Assembly: GCF_007474535.1 (NCBI RefSeq)
Contig: NZ_VKNW01000007.1
Coordinates: forward strand, 1-64,000
DNA: 64,000 bases
Reading direction: 5' to 3'
Source of the DNA: Chryseobacterium echinoideorum
GTDB taxonomy: Bacteria > Bacteroidota > Bacteroidia > Flavobacteriales > Weeksellaceae
Program-made: the position numbers and the translations under genes
In this document: positions 18,030-26,446 of the stretch, in pieces
Layout of the letters: each line of letters begins with the position of its first letter
Numbering within the stretch: position 1 is the first letter of the stretch
Notes under the pieces: model-generated
Databases searched by the model: none
Told to the model about the DNA's origin: nothing
The model's input: the letters and a program-made list of their open reading frames with translations, nothing else

Positions 18030-20225
18030 TTGAAAGACATTCTTCTTATTACGCCGCCTTTTACGCAACTCAACACACCATATCCTGCAACGGCATACAT
18101 CAAAGGTTTCCTGAATACTAAAGGTATTTCAAGCTACCAGATTGATTTGGGAATTGAGGTAATATTAAAACTATTTTCAAAAGAAGGTTTTCAGAAGATT
18201 TTTGCGAATAGTAAAGGAAAAAATATTATCTCAGAAAACTCACAAAGAATTTTCGCTTTAAGAGATGAATATATTAAAACCATTGATCAGGTTATTCTTT
18301 TTCTGCAGGGAAAAAATCCTACTTTAGCAAGACAGATCTGTTCGATGAATTTTCTTCCCGAAGCTTCCCGTTTCAACCTGCTGGATGATATGGAATTTGC
18401 TTTTGGGAATATGGGTTTACAGGACAAAGCCAAACATTTGGCCACTCTTTATCTGGAAGATATTTCTGATTATATTGTAGAAAATACAGATGCCGATTTT
18501 GGTTTCAGCAGATATGCGGAAAGATTAGGTAAATCTGCTAATTCTTTTGATGAATTGTACTCCAAACTACATCAGGATGTTACTTTCACAGATGATTTCA
18601 CTTTGGAAATTCTTCAGGAAAAAATAGAGTTTATTAAACCTAAACTTATTTGTTTTTCAGTTCCTTTTCCGGGAAATTTATATTCGGCTTTTCGTTCTGC
18701 GAAATTTATCAAAACAAACTATCCTCATATTAAAACAGCAATGGGAGGTGGTTTTCCAAACACAGAACTCAGAGATCTGAAAGATGAAAGAGTTTTTGAG
18801 TTTTTCGATTTCATCACTTTAGATGACGGAGAACTTCCTATTGAGTTGGTGTATGAAGATATTTGTAGTCCGAAAAAAACTCAGGAATCTCAGCTTAAGC
18901 GAACTTTCCTTCTTGAAAATCAAAAAGTTGTTTATAAAAACAATTCTTTAAAACACGATTACAAACAATCAGAAATAGGAACTCCTGATTATACAGATTT
19001 ACGACTAGATCAATATATTTCTGTGATTGAAATTGCCAATCCTATGCACAGTTTATGGAGCGACGGAAGATGGAATAAATTGACGATGGCACATGGTTGC
19101 TATTGGGGGAAATGTACTTTTTGCGATATTTCATTAGACTATATCAAAATCTACGAGCCTATTTCTGCAAAAATTCTGGTCGACAGAATGCAAGAACTGA
19201 TTACCCAAACAGGAGAAACCGGCTTTCACTTTGTAGATGAAGCTGCACCTCCTGCTTTAATGCGGGAAGTTGCTCTTGAGATTTTGCGAAGAAATCTTGT
19301 AGTCACCTGGTGGACAAATATTCGTTTTGAGAAAAGTTTCACACAGGATTTATGCTTTTTGCTTAAAATGTCAGGATGCGTTGCTGTTTCCGGTGGACTT
19401 GAAGTGGCAAGTGACAGACTTTTAAAATTAATTGATAAAGGAGTTTCTGTAGATCAGGTGGCAAAAGTTACAAGAAATTTTACAGAATCCGGAATCATGG
19501 TTCATGCTTATCTTATGTACGGCTATCCTACTCAAACGGTGCAGGAAACAGTAGATTCATTAGAAATGGTTCGTCAGCTTTTTGAAATGGGAATTTTGCA
19601 AAGTGGTTTTTGGCATCAGTTTGCGATGACCACACATTCACCTGTAGGAAAAAATCCTGAACAATTTGGTATCATTCCGGTACACCAAGAGATAAAATTT
19701 GCCAATAATGATATTGATTTTAAAGATAAAACAGGAGTTGATCACAGCAAATTCAGTTTTGGACTAAAAAAGTCGCTTTTTAATTATATGCACGGAATTA
19801 ATTTTGAAATTCCTCTGCAGGAATGGTTTGATTTCAAAATACCTAAAACTACAGTTCATCCGGATTACATTCACGACTGCCTTTTAGAAGAAGACTCCTT
19901 TGTTTTTAAACCCAATTCAAAAATTATATTTTTAGCTAAAAATATGGTCGTTGAAAATTATATTAAAACAAAAAAACAACATTCATGGTCTTATTCTAAA
20001 GTGACTTTTCATTTAAAAACCAATATTGTTACCATAGATATCGAGCAGGAAAAAGCAAGTTGGCTAATCAAAACCATGGAAAACAATTCGTTGGATAATA
20101 ATCATAGAATAACTTTGAATCAAATTAAAACTCAATTTGAGGAGAAGTTTGAAAACTTTGAATTGTTTTGGTTTTCTAAGCCGATTCAGCAACTGAAGGA
20201 AAACGGAATTATTCTTAGTTTATAA
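18030..20225 (+). CDS. B12-binding-type radical SAM protein of unknown substrate
   Basis: A 731-residue protein. The start is a TTG at 18030; the frame opens at 17976 with no ATG before the conserved ILLITPPFTQLNTPYPA, so TTG is the best choice. Residues about 1-280 resemble a cobalamin-binding (Rossmann) domain, with GGGFPNTELRDL and DDGELPIEL. The radical SAM core is about 345-590. Its cluster-binding cysteines are Cys357, Cys362 and Cys365 in GCYWGKCTFC, so the spacing is C-x4-C-x2-C rather than the usual C-x3-C-x2-C. The last 140 residues are unassigned. Class members methylate or rearrange unactivated carbons, but the substrate here is unknown. It lies 36 bases before the ABC ATPase gene. 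Confidence 0.85.
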   Translation: MKDILLITPPFTQLNTPYPATAYIKGFLNTKGISSYQIDLGIEVILKLFSKEGFQKIFANSKGKNIISENSQRIFALRDEYIKTIDQVILFLQGKNPTLARQICSMNFLPEASRFNLLDDMEFAFGNMGLQDKAKHLATLYLEDISDYIVENTDADFGFSRYAERLGKSANSFDELYSKLHQDVTFTDDFTLEILQEKIEFIKPKLICFSVPFPGNLYSAFRSAKFIKTNYPHIKTAMGGGFPNTELRDLKDERVFEFFDFITLDDGELPIELVYEDICSPKKTQESQLKRTFLLENQKVVYKNNSLKHDYKQSEIGTPDYTDLRLDQYISVIEIANPMHSLWSDGRWNKLTMAHGCYWGKCTFCDISLDYIKIYEPISAKILVDRMQELITQTGETGFHFVDEAAPPALMREVALEILRRNLVVTWWTNIRFEKSFTQDLCFLLKMSGCVAVSGGLEVASDRLLKLIDKGVSVDQVAKVTRNFTESGIMVHAYLMYGYPTQTVQETVDSLEMVRQLFEMGILQSGFWHQFAMTTHSPVGKNPEQFGIIPVHQEIKFANNDIDFKDKTGVDHSKFSFGLKKSLFNYMHGINFEIPLQEWFDFKIPKTTVHPDYIHDCLLEEDSFVFKPNSKIIFLAKNMVVENYIKTKKQHSWSYSKVTFHLKTNIVTIDIEQEKASWLIKTMENNSLDNNHRITLNQIKTQFEEKFENFELFWFSKPIQQLKENGIILSL

Positions 20226-20261
20226 TTTTTTGTACATTTAAACTGTAATCCTCCCAAATCT

Positions 20262-21185
20262 ATGCATCTCCAAATCAATCAAGCTGACATAGGCTATAAT
20301 AAAACATTAATTTCAAAAGCAAATGCGAATTTGAATCTGGGAGAAGTATGTCTCTTGATTGGAAATAATGGGGTGGGAAAAACAACTTTAATCAAATCTA
20401 TTCTGCATCAGCTTCCGCTTTTAAGAGGAGATATTTCTATTAATAATAAAAACATCAGAAATCTTTCAGTAAAAGAAATTGCAGAGCAGATTGCTGTTGT
20501 TTTTTCCAAATCGGTAATTCCTCAGAATTATACTGTAGAAGATCTTATTTCTTTAGGAAAATACATTTATTATCCTTTTTATTTTGAATTAAAAAAAGAA
20601 GACAGAGAAGAAGTTTCCCATATTATTGAAGAGTTGGAGCTAACCCAGTATAAAAATACACTACTTAAAAATCTTTCTGACGGAAATCTTCAAAAAGCCT
20701 TTATCGGAAGAGCAATCACTCAAAATGCACCCATTATCATCCTTGATGAACCTACCACACATTTGGATGAAAAGAATAAAGTTATCATTTTGCAAACACT
20801 CAGAAAGCTCGCAAAAAAACAAAATAAACTGATTCTTTTCTCTTCTCATGACTGGCGACTGGCAAAAGAATTTGCAGATAAAATCTGGTATTTGAAAGAT
20901 CAAAATCTATATTCGGGCATTGTTGAAGATGTTTTGCTTCAGCATGAAGAGTTGACGAATGCTTCGCTTTTCACAATAAATGAACAATTTGTTGCTCCAC
21001 ACATTATTGCGCCAGAGGTTTATAAAGAGATGCTGTTCTCTTTGTTGCAGAAAAATTTTGAAAAAAACCTTTCTACTTTGTTTTTTGAATGGGACAATCA
21101 AAAATGGATTATTACTCATCAAACAGAAAAACATCAATGCGAATCCTTTGAAGAAATCGTTAATTTTGTAAAAACCATTCATTAA
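20262..21185 (+). CDS. ABC transporter ATP-binding protein, FecE/BtuD type
   Basis: A cytoplasmic ATPase of 307 residues. Walker A is GNNGVGKTT (34-42), the signature is LSDGNLQK (138-145), Walker B is IIILDEP (158-164), and the switch histidine is in SSHDW. The LSDG variant and overall pattern match ATPases of FecCD/BtuC-type importers for siderophores, heme or cobalamin. The last 75 or so residues form an extra C-terminal extension outside the ATPase fold. No permease or binding protein is adjacent, so it must work with subunits encoded elsewhere. Its position directly after a B12-binding radical SAM gene makes corrinoid uptake an attractive but unproven role. Confidence 0.9.
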   Translation: MHLQINQADIGYNKTLISKANANLNLGEVCLLIGNNGVGKTTLIKSILHQLPLLRGDISINNKNIRNLSVKEIAEQIAVVFSKSVIPQNYTVEDLISLGKYIYYPFYFELKKEDREEVSHIIEELELTQYKNTLLKNLSDGNLQKAFIGRAITQNAPIIILDEPTTHLDEKNKVIILQTLRKLAKKQNKLILFSSHDWRLAKEFADKIWYLKDQNLYSGIVEDVLLQHEELTNASLFTINEQFVAPHIIAPEVYKEMLFSLLQKNFEKNLSTLFFEWDNQKWIITHQTEKHQCESFEEIVNFVKTIH

Positions 21186-21211
21186 TTCTTTAAATTCTTT
21201 ATTGTTTATAC

Positions 21212-21231
21212 ATACTATGCATGCATAGTAT
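21212..21231. promoter_or_regulatory. Operator palindrome 1 upstream of the MarR gene
   Basis: Perfect 20-bp palindrome atactatgcatgcatagtat. It shares the core tatgcatgcata with palindrome 2; the centres are 83 bp apart, close to eight helical turns, suggesting two dimers bound on one DNA face. Confidence 0.75.
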
Positions 21232-21292
21232 TATGCTGTTCATATAATTTAATGATTTAATTTTCAGAAAGTTAACAAATTTTAACGTAAAT

Positions 21293-21316
21293 AAATATTA
21301 TGCATGCATAATATTT
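21293..21316. promoter_or_regulatory. Operator palindrome 2 overlapping the MarR promoter
   Basis: Perfect 24-bp palindrome with the same tatgcatgcata core, ending 2 bases before the TAAATTTG -7 box at 21319-21326. A protein bound here would block RNA polymerase, so autorepression by the MarR protein is the simple reading. Confidence 0.8.
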
Positions 21317-21318
21317 GC

Positions 21319-21326
21319 TAAATTTG
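21319..21326 (+). promoter_or_regulatory. -7 box of the MarR-fad transcription unit
   Basis: TAAATTTG, an exact TAnnTTTG, 22 bases before the MarR ATG; palindrome 2 occupies the region where the -33 contact would be. Confidence 0.6.
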
Positions 21327-21348
21327 GATAAACCATGACACGAAAAGT

Positions 21349-21798
21349 ATGGAACCAAATAAAGATAAAATAGAAAACATTGATCTTATTCTGAAACAAA
21401 CGTGGATTTCGGTACAGAAAATGTACTCAGATTTGGCACAGGAATATGACTCTACGGCTGTACAAGCACTCACCTTATTGAAAATCGACCCCAAAGAAGG
21501 TACAAGAAGTACCAATTTGGGTCCTAAAATGGCAATTGAGCCAACTTCGCTTACAAGAATTATTAAACTTCTGGAAGACAATGGCTATATCTACAAAGAA
21601 AAAACTACAGCCGATAAGCGGGAAGTCATTATTAAACTTACCGAAAAAGGACTTAGTTCAAGAAATCTTTCAAAAGAAGTGGTCGTTAATTTCAATAAAA
21701 AAATAATGGAGAAGATTTCACCGGAAAAACTGGAAATATTCAAAGAAGTAATGACAGAAATCATGAAAATTTCTCATGACCTTAATAATAAGAAATAA
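21349..21798 (+). CDS. MarR-family regulator of the beta-oxidation operon
   Basis: A 149-residue dimeric winged-helix repressor. The N-terminal helix region (LILKQTWISVQKMYSDLA) is followed by the DNA-binding core at about 50-115: GPKMAIEPTSLTRIIKLLEDNGYIYKE, the wing KTTADKREVIIKLTEKG, and a C-terminal dimerisation helix. It is the first gene of a row with fadN, fadA and fadE on the same strand, 90 bases before fadN. Two matching palindromes lie upstream. By analogy with fatty-acid-responsive repressors, acyl-CoA or a fatty acid would release it from DNA (inference); this would be a MarR counterpart of the TetR-type FadR that controls fad genes in Bacillus. Confidence 0.9.
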   Translation: MEPNKDKIENIDLILKQTWISVQKMYSDLAQEYDSTAVQALTLLKIDPKEGTRSTNLGPKMAIEPTSLTRIIKLLEDNGYIYKEKTTADKREVIIKLTEKGLSSRNLSKEVVVNFNKKIMEKISPEKLEIFKEVMTEIMKISHDLNNKK

Positions 21799-21888
21799 AT
21801 TGATCTATGAAAGCACTATTACCTATAAAAATGGTTTAAATAATAGAGCAATATTCATTTGACCATTAAAAATAATAAATATCTAAAT

Positions 21889-24282
21889 ATGAAAAGACGA
21901 ATCAAACACGTTACGGTTCTCGGTTCAGGAATTATGGGAAGCGGTATTGCTGCACACTTTGCCAATATTGGGGTAGAAGTTTTGCTGCTGGATATCGTTC
22001 CTTTTGAATTGACCGAAGCAGAGCAGAAAAAAGGTTTGACCAAAGATGACAAAGCGGTAAGAAACAGAATCGCTTCAGAAAACTTTGAAAAACTCAAGAA
22101 AGCAAGTCCTGCACTACTCTATTCTCCGAAATTTGCAGATAGAATTAAAGTTGGCAACTTTGATGATGATTTACCTAAAATAAAAAATACAGACTGGATT
22201 ATTGAAGTTGTCGTTGAAAAGCTCGACATCAAAAAATCCGTTTATGAAAAAATCGAACAGTTCAGAAAGTCCGGAACTTTAGTTTCTTCAAATACTTCAG
22301 GAATTCCAATTAATATGTTGGTGGAAGGAAGAAGCGATGATTTCAAACATTATTTTGCAGGAACACACTTCTTCAATCCTGTGAGATATCTTCCTCTTTT
22401 AGAGATTATTCCAACCAACGATACGAATCCAGAAATCATTGATTTCTATATGAACTACGGAGCAAAATTCTTAGGAAAAACAACCGTCTTAGCAAAAGAT
22501 ACTCCTGCTTTTATTGCCAATAGAATCGGAGTTTTCTCAATGATGGATCTCCTTCATAATGTTCAGAAATTAGGATTAACGGTTTCCGAAGTTGATAAAT
22601 TAACTGGTCCAGTAATCGGTCGTCCAAAATCTGCAACGTTCAGAACCGCTGATGTTGTTGGTTTGGATACTTTGGTGATGGTGGCAAACGGCGTTCGCCA
22701 AAGCGGTGCCGAAGCGAATGATTTCAACGACGTTTTTGCCCTTCCTGATTACATCCAGAAAATGGTTGATAATAAATGGTTAGGATCTAAAACAGATGGA
22801 GGCTTCTATAAAAAAGTAAAAAATGCAGAAGGAAAATCTGAAATTCAAGGATTAAATCTGGATACTTTAGAATACGAACTTCAGGGAAAATCTTCTTTTC
22901 CGACATTAGAATTAACAAAAAATATTGACAAACCAATTGACAGATTTAAAGTGTTAATTGGTGGAAAAGATAAAGCCGGAGAATTGTACAGAAAATCTTT
23001 GGGAGCATTATTCGCTTATATTTCGCATAAAGTTCCGGAAATTTCCGATGAAGTTTACAAAATCGACGATGCCATGAGAGCTGGTTTTGGTTGGGAAAAC
23101 GGTCCCTTTGAAATCTGGGATGCGGTAGGCGTTCAGAAAGGTATTGAATTGGCCAAAGAAGCCGGCTACGAAGTGTCAGACTGGGTGAAAAATGTGGAAA
23201 CTTTCTATAAAGTGAATGACGAGGGACAAAGCATTTATGTTGATAAAAGCTCTGGTGAATACAACAAAATTCCGGGTCAGGATTCTTTCATTATTTTAGA
23301 TAATATCAGAAAAAATAAAACGCTTTGGAGTAATTCAGGAGCTGCGATTGAAGATCTAGGTGACGAAATTATCAACTTCGAGATTCGTTCTAAAATGAAT
23401 TCTTTGGGAGGCGAAGTTTTGGATGGATTAAACAGAGCGATTGATTTAGCTGAAAAAGAATACGACGGATTAGTGATTGGAAATCAAGGCACGAATTTCT
23501 CTGTGGGTGCCAATTTAGCGATGATTTTAATGATGGCCATCGAACAGGATTGGGATGATTTGAATATGGCAATTGCCTATTTCCAAAAATCAATGATGAG
23601 AGTTCGCTACTCTTCTATTCCTGTGGTTGTTGCTCCTCACGGAATGACGCTTGGCGGTGGTTGCGAAATGACCATGCACGCAGACAGAGTTGTCGCAGCA
23701 GCAGAAACTTACATCGGATTGGTGGAAACCGGAGTTGGTGTAATTCCTGGCGGTGGCGGAACTAAAGAATTGACCTTGAGAACATCCAGAGAATTTCACA
23801 ATGATGACGTGAAAAATAACAGACTTCGTGAAGCTTTCATGAATATTGCGATGGGTAAAGTAGCAACCTCTGCTTACGAAGCCTATGATATGGGAATTTT
23901 AGAGCATGGAAAAGATATTGTTTCAGTTGATAAAAGAAGCCAGATTAAGACCGCTAAAATGCTCGCTAAAAGTTTAGCAGAACACGGATACACACAACCT
24001 ATCGAACAGAAAGTAAAAGTTCTAGGTAAAGATGCTTTAGGAATGTTCTATGTAGGAACTGACCAGATGCTAACAGGAAATTATATTTCTGAACACGATA
24101 AAAAAATCGCAGATAAATTAGCTAACGTAATGGTCGGCGGAAATCTTTCTGAACCAACAGTCGTTACCGAACAATATTTATTGAATCTTGAAAGAGAGAC
24201 ATTCTTACAGCTTTGCGGTGAAAGAAAAACGTTGGAGAGAATTCAGCATATGTTACAAAAAGGTAAACCGTTGAGAAACTAG
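21889..24282 (+). CDS. fadN: 3-hydroxyacyl-CoA dehydrogenase / enoyl-CoA hydratase, FadN type
   Basis: A bifunctional beta-oxidation enzyme of 797 residues. The NAD-binding 3-hydroxyacyl-CoA dehydrogenase domain is N-terminal (HVTVLGSGIMGSGIAAHFA; HFFNPVRYLPLLEI; KDTPAFIANRIGVF). A second dehydrogenase C-domain lies near 360-410, and an enoyl-CoA hydratase/crotonase part is C-terminal (LVIGNQGTNFSVGANL; PHGMTLGGGCEMTMHADRVV; ETGVGVIPGGGGTKEL). This order is that of Bacillus FadN rather than E. coli FadB. The start was placed at ATG 21889, since an upstream TTG at 21859 adds only ten unconserved residues. It hydrates trans-2-enoyl-CoA and oxidises the 3-hydroxyacyl-CoA in the cytoplasm. Confidence 0.95.
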   Translation: MKRRIKHVTVLGSGIMGSGIAAHFANIGVEVLLLDIVPFELTEAEQKKGLTKDDKAVRNRIASENFEKLKKASPALLYSPKFADRIKVGNFDDDLPKIKNTDWIIEVVVEKLDIKKSVYEKIEQFRKSGTLVSSNTSGIPINMLVEGRSDDFKHYFAGTHFFNPVRYLPLLEIIPTNDTNPEIIDFYMNYGAKFLGKTTVLAKDTPAFIANRIGVFSMMDLLHNVQKLGLTVSEVDKLTGPVIGRPKSATFRTADVVGLDTLVMVANGVRQSGAEANDFNDVFALPDYIQKMVDNKWLGSKTDGGFYKKVKNAEGKSEIQGLNLDTLEYELQGKSSFPTLELTKNIDKPIDRFKVLIGGKDKAGELYRKSLGALFAYISHKVPEISDEVYKIDDAMRAGFGWENGPFEIWDAVGVQKGIELAKEAGYEVSDWVKNVETFYKVNDEGQSIYVDKSSGEYNKIPGQDSFIILDNIRKNKTLWSNSGAAIEDLGDEIINFEIRSKMNSLGGEVLDGLNRAIDLAEKEYDGLVIGNQGTNFSVGANLAMILMMAIEQDWDDLNMAIAYFQKSMMRVRYSSIPVVVAPHGMTLGGGCEMTMHADRVVAAAETYIGLVETGVGVIPGGGGTKELTLRTSREFHNDDVKNNRLREAFMNIAMGKVATSAYEAYDMGILEHGKDIVSVDKRSQIKTAKMLAKSLAEHGYTQPIEQKVKVLGKDALGMFYVGTDQMLTGNYISEHDKKIADKLANVMVGGNLSEPTVVTEQYLLNLERETFLQLCGERKTLERIQHMLQKGKPLRN

Positions 24283-24290
24283 ATTTTTCT

Positions 24291-24717
24291 GTAAAATGTA
24301 AAAAGTATTAATGTACTAACGATGCACAACTTTAGAGATTTAGAAGTTTGGACAAAATCAATGAAACTTTGTAAAATATTTATTTAGCTTCTAATAATTT
24401 TCCAAAAAATGAAATATTCGGATTGACTTCACAGTCAAGAAGAAGCTTATATTCAATTCCTTCTAATATTGCTGAAGGTGCAGGTCGAGATACAAATGCC
24501 CAATTTTCACATTTTCTGAATATTGCATTAGGTTCTTCATTTGAATTCGAAACTCAGATTTTAATTGCTGATGAGTTGGAATTCTTTAAAAATGATGATT
24601 TTAATATGATTTATTCCGAAATTAAACATATACAAAATATGTTGGTAAAACTGAAGCAGAAGTTTAATACTTAAGCATTTTAAATCATAAATACATTTTA
24701 CGTAAATACATTAATAC
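24291..24717. repeat. Inverted-repeat pairs bracketing the first four-helix-bundle gene
   Basis: On the left, gtaaaatgta (24291-24300) and gtattaatgta (24305-24315). On the right, their exact reverse complements tacattttac (24692-24701) and tacattaatac (24707-24717). The order within each side is the same rather than mirrored. The units flank the frameshifted gene tightly. Confidence 0.6.
24322..24674 (+). pseudogene. Frameshifted four-helix-bundle (S23/IVS) gene
   Basis: The reading frame starts MHNFRDLEVWTKSMKLCK from ATG 24322 and hits a TAG at 24385-24387. From about base 24375 the family sequence continues in another frame (IYLASNNFPKNEIFGLTSQ, then SIPSNIAEGAGRDTN, NIALGSSFEFETQILIA) to TAA at 24674. 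One base missing from the A-run in the tgtaaaa stretch would restore a single frame of about 117 codons. The joined product matches the 23S rRNA intervening-sequence four-helix-bundle family and resembles the intact gene at 25956. It lies between fadN and fadA. A sequencing error in the homopolymer would give the same picture. Confidence 0.8.
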
Positions 24718-24723
24718 AAACAA

Positions 24724-25902
24724 ATGAAAACAGCATACATAGTAAAAGGATTCAGAACTGCCGTTGGAAAAGCTCCAAAAGGAAGTTTAAGATTCACGAG
24801 ACCCGATGTAATGGCGGCAACCGTAATTGAAAAATTAATGGCTGAACTTCCGCAATTGGATAAAAACAGAATCGATGACCTTATCGTTGGAAACGCGATG
24901 CCCGAAGCCGAACAAGGCTTAAACGTAGCGCGTTTAATTTCTTTAATGGGATTAAATACAGACAAAGTTCCCGGAGTTACCGTAAACAGATATTGCGCAT
25001 CAGGAAGTGAGGCGATTGCGATTGCTTCTGCAAAAATTCAGGCAGGAATGGCGGACTGCATTATTGCAGGAGGTACAGAATCTATGTCTTACATTCCGAT
25101 GGGTGGATACAAACCCGTTCCTGAAACTGAAATTGCCAAAACAAATCCTGATTATTACTGGGGAATGGGTTACACCGCAGAAGAAGTTGCAAAACAATAT
25201 AATATCACGAGAGAAGAACAGGATCAGTTCGCTTTTGAATCTCATCAAAAAGCTTTAAAAGCCAATAAGGAAGGTAGATTTGCTAATCAGATTGTTCCGA
25301 TTCCTGTTGAATATAATTTTTTGGATGAAAACCAGAAAATGCAGACTAAAAAGTTTGACTTCTCTGTTGATGAAGGTCCAAGAGCAGATACCTCTTTGGA
25401 AGGTTTGGCTAAATTGAGACCTGTTTTTGCTAACGGAGGAAGCGTAACAGCCGGAAACTCATCACAGATGAGCGATGGAGCGGCTTTCGTCATGGTAATG
25501 AGTGAAGAAATGGTAAAAGAATTAGGTCTTGAGCCAGAAGCAAGATTGGTAGCTTATGCAGCTGCAGGATTAGAACCAAGAATCATGGGAATGGGACCAA
25601 TTTATGCAATTCCAAAAGCTTTGAAACAGGCAGGTTTAGAATTAAAAGATATTGAATTAATTGAGTTAAATGAAGCATTCGCATCACAATCTGTTGCCAT
25701 CAAAAAAGAATTAGGCTTAAATTCAGATATCTTAAATGTAAACGGAGGTGCCATTGCTTTAGGTCACCCTCTTGGCTGCACCGGAACAAAATTAACCGTT
25801 CAGCTTCTTGACGAAATGAGAAAACGCGGAAATAAATACGGAATGGTTTCCATGTGTGTAGGAACAGGACAAGGAGCGGCAAGCATATTCGAACTTCTTT
25901 AA
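24724..25902 (+). CDS. fadA: Acetyl-CoA acyltransferase (thiolase), FadA
   Basis: A 392-residue thiolase that cleaves 3-ketoacyl-CoA with CoA to release acetyl-CoA, the last step of beta-oxidation. The nucleophile is Cys91 in VNRYCASGSEAI. The second catalytic region is GGAIALGHPLGCTGTK (His), and the C-terminal catalytic Cys is in MCVGTGQGAA. NEAFASQ is also present. The length is standard. ATG 24724 follows an A-rich leader. It lies between fadN and fadE, and each junction of this row is occupied by a four-helix-bundle gene. A biosynthetic acetoacetyl-CoA thiolase is less likely given the operon. Confidence 0.96.
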   Translation: MKTAYIVKGFRTAVGKAPKGSLRFTRPDVMAATVIEKLMAELPQLDKNRIDDLIVGNAMPEAEQGLNVARLISLMGLNTDKVPGVTVNRYCASGSEAIAIASAKIQAGMADCIIAGGTESMSYIPMGGYKPVPETEIAKTNPDYYWGMGYTAEEVAKQYNITREEQDQFAFESHQKALKANKEGRFANQIVPIPVEYNFLDENQKMQTKKFDFSVDEGPRADTSLEGLAKLRPVFANGGSVTAGNSSQMSDGAAFVMVMSEEMVKELGLEPEARLVAYAAAGLEPRIMGMGPIYAIPKALKQAGLELKDIELIELNEAFASQSVAIKKELGLNSDILNVNGGAIALGHPLGCTGTKLTVQLLDEMRKRGNKYGMVSMCVGTGQGAASIFELL

Positions 25903-25914
25903 AGACAAAAAGAA

Positions 25915-26403
25915 AATAGACAGATAGATAATGGACACTTAGAAACACACAAGAAATGATGGATGATTTTAAAAGACATAATTTTAAAAAGCTTAAAATT
26001 TGGAAAATGGGTATGGAATTGTCAAGAGCAACATTAGATCTTACCGATACTTTTCCAACTTATGAAAAATATGGTTTGAAAAGCCAAATGGATCGATGTT
26101 CAATCTCTATTCCTTCAAATATAGCTGAAGGTTCAAGCAGAACAAATAAATCTTTTAGTCATTTTTTAGATATTTCTTTGGGTTCGTCATTTGAATTGCA
26201 AACTCAAATATTATTGGCAAATCATAAAAAATATTTATCTGATGAAAAATGTGAAATCTTTGAAGTAAAAATTGAAGAATTCCAAAGAGCAACAATGGTA
26301 TTTCAAAATATACTTAATAAAGACTAAAAAGATGATAGACTGACAGAAAATAGATAATAAAATGATTTTGATAAATAATAAGTCTATCATCTATCCGTCT
26401 ATT
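25915..26403. repeat. Imperfect terminal inverted repeats around the second four-helix-bundle gene
   Basis: The 22 bases at 25915-25936 match the reverse complement of 26382-26403 at 19 of 22 positions, and the three differences are all transitions. Built of gatagac/gatagat-like words. A further partial copy in direct orientation lies at 26331-26356, and gatgatagact (26331-26341) pairs exactly with agtctatcatc (26381-26391). Confidence 0.65.
25956..26327 (+). CDS. Four-helix-bundle protein (S23/IVS family)
   Basis: A 123-residue all-helical protein of the 23S rRNA intervening-sequence four-helix-bundle family. Signatures are FKKLKIWKMGMELSRA, YGLKSQMDRCSISIPSNIAEG, and HFLDISLGSSFELQTQILLA. 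The family name comes from its first discovery inside 23S rRNA insertions, and the molecular role is unknown; members are also related to the Avd protein of diversity-generating retroelements, of which no reverse transcriptase is seen here. The gene sits between fadA and fadE on the same strand. It starts at ATG 25956 (ATGATG; the second is four residues before FKRHNFKK). Flanking inverted repeats suggest that it entered the operon as a unit. Confidence 0.88.
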   Translation: MMDDFKRHNFKKLKIWKMGMELSRATLDLTDTFPTYEKYGLKSQMDRCSISIPSNIAEGSSRTNKSFSHFLDISLGSSFELQTQILLANHKKYLSDEKCEIFEVKIEEFQRATMVFQNILNKD

Positions 26404-26446
26404 ATCTAAAAATCTAAATAATTAAAAGAAAAAAATCAAATATTAA

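Noticed and set aside
25956-26327. Diversity-generating retroelement, because four-helix-bundle proteins resemble Avd
   Set aside because: No reverse transcriptase, template repeat or variable-repeat target gene is found nearby.
26331-26407. CRISPR-like short direct repeats (gatagac/gatagat words)
   Set aside because: The units are short, irregular and partly inverted, lack spacers of constant length, and no cas gene is present.
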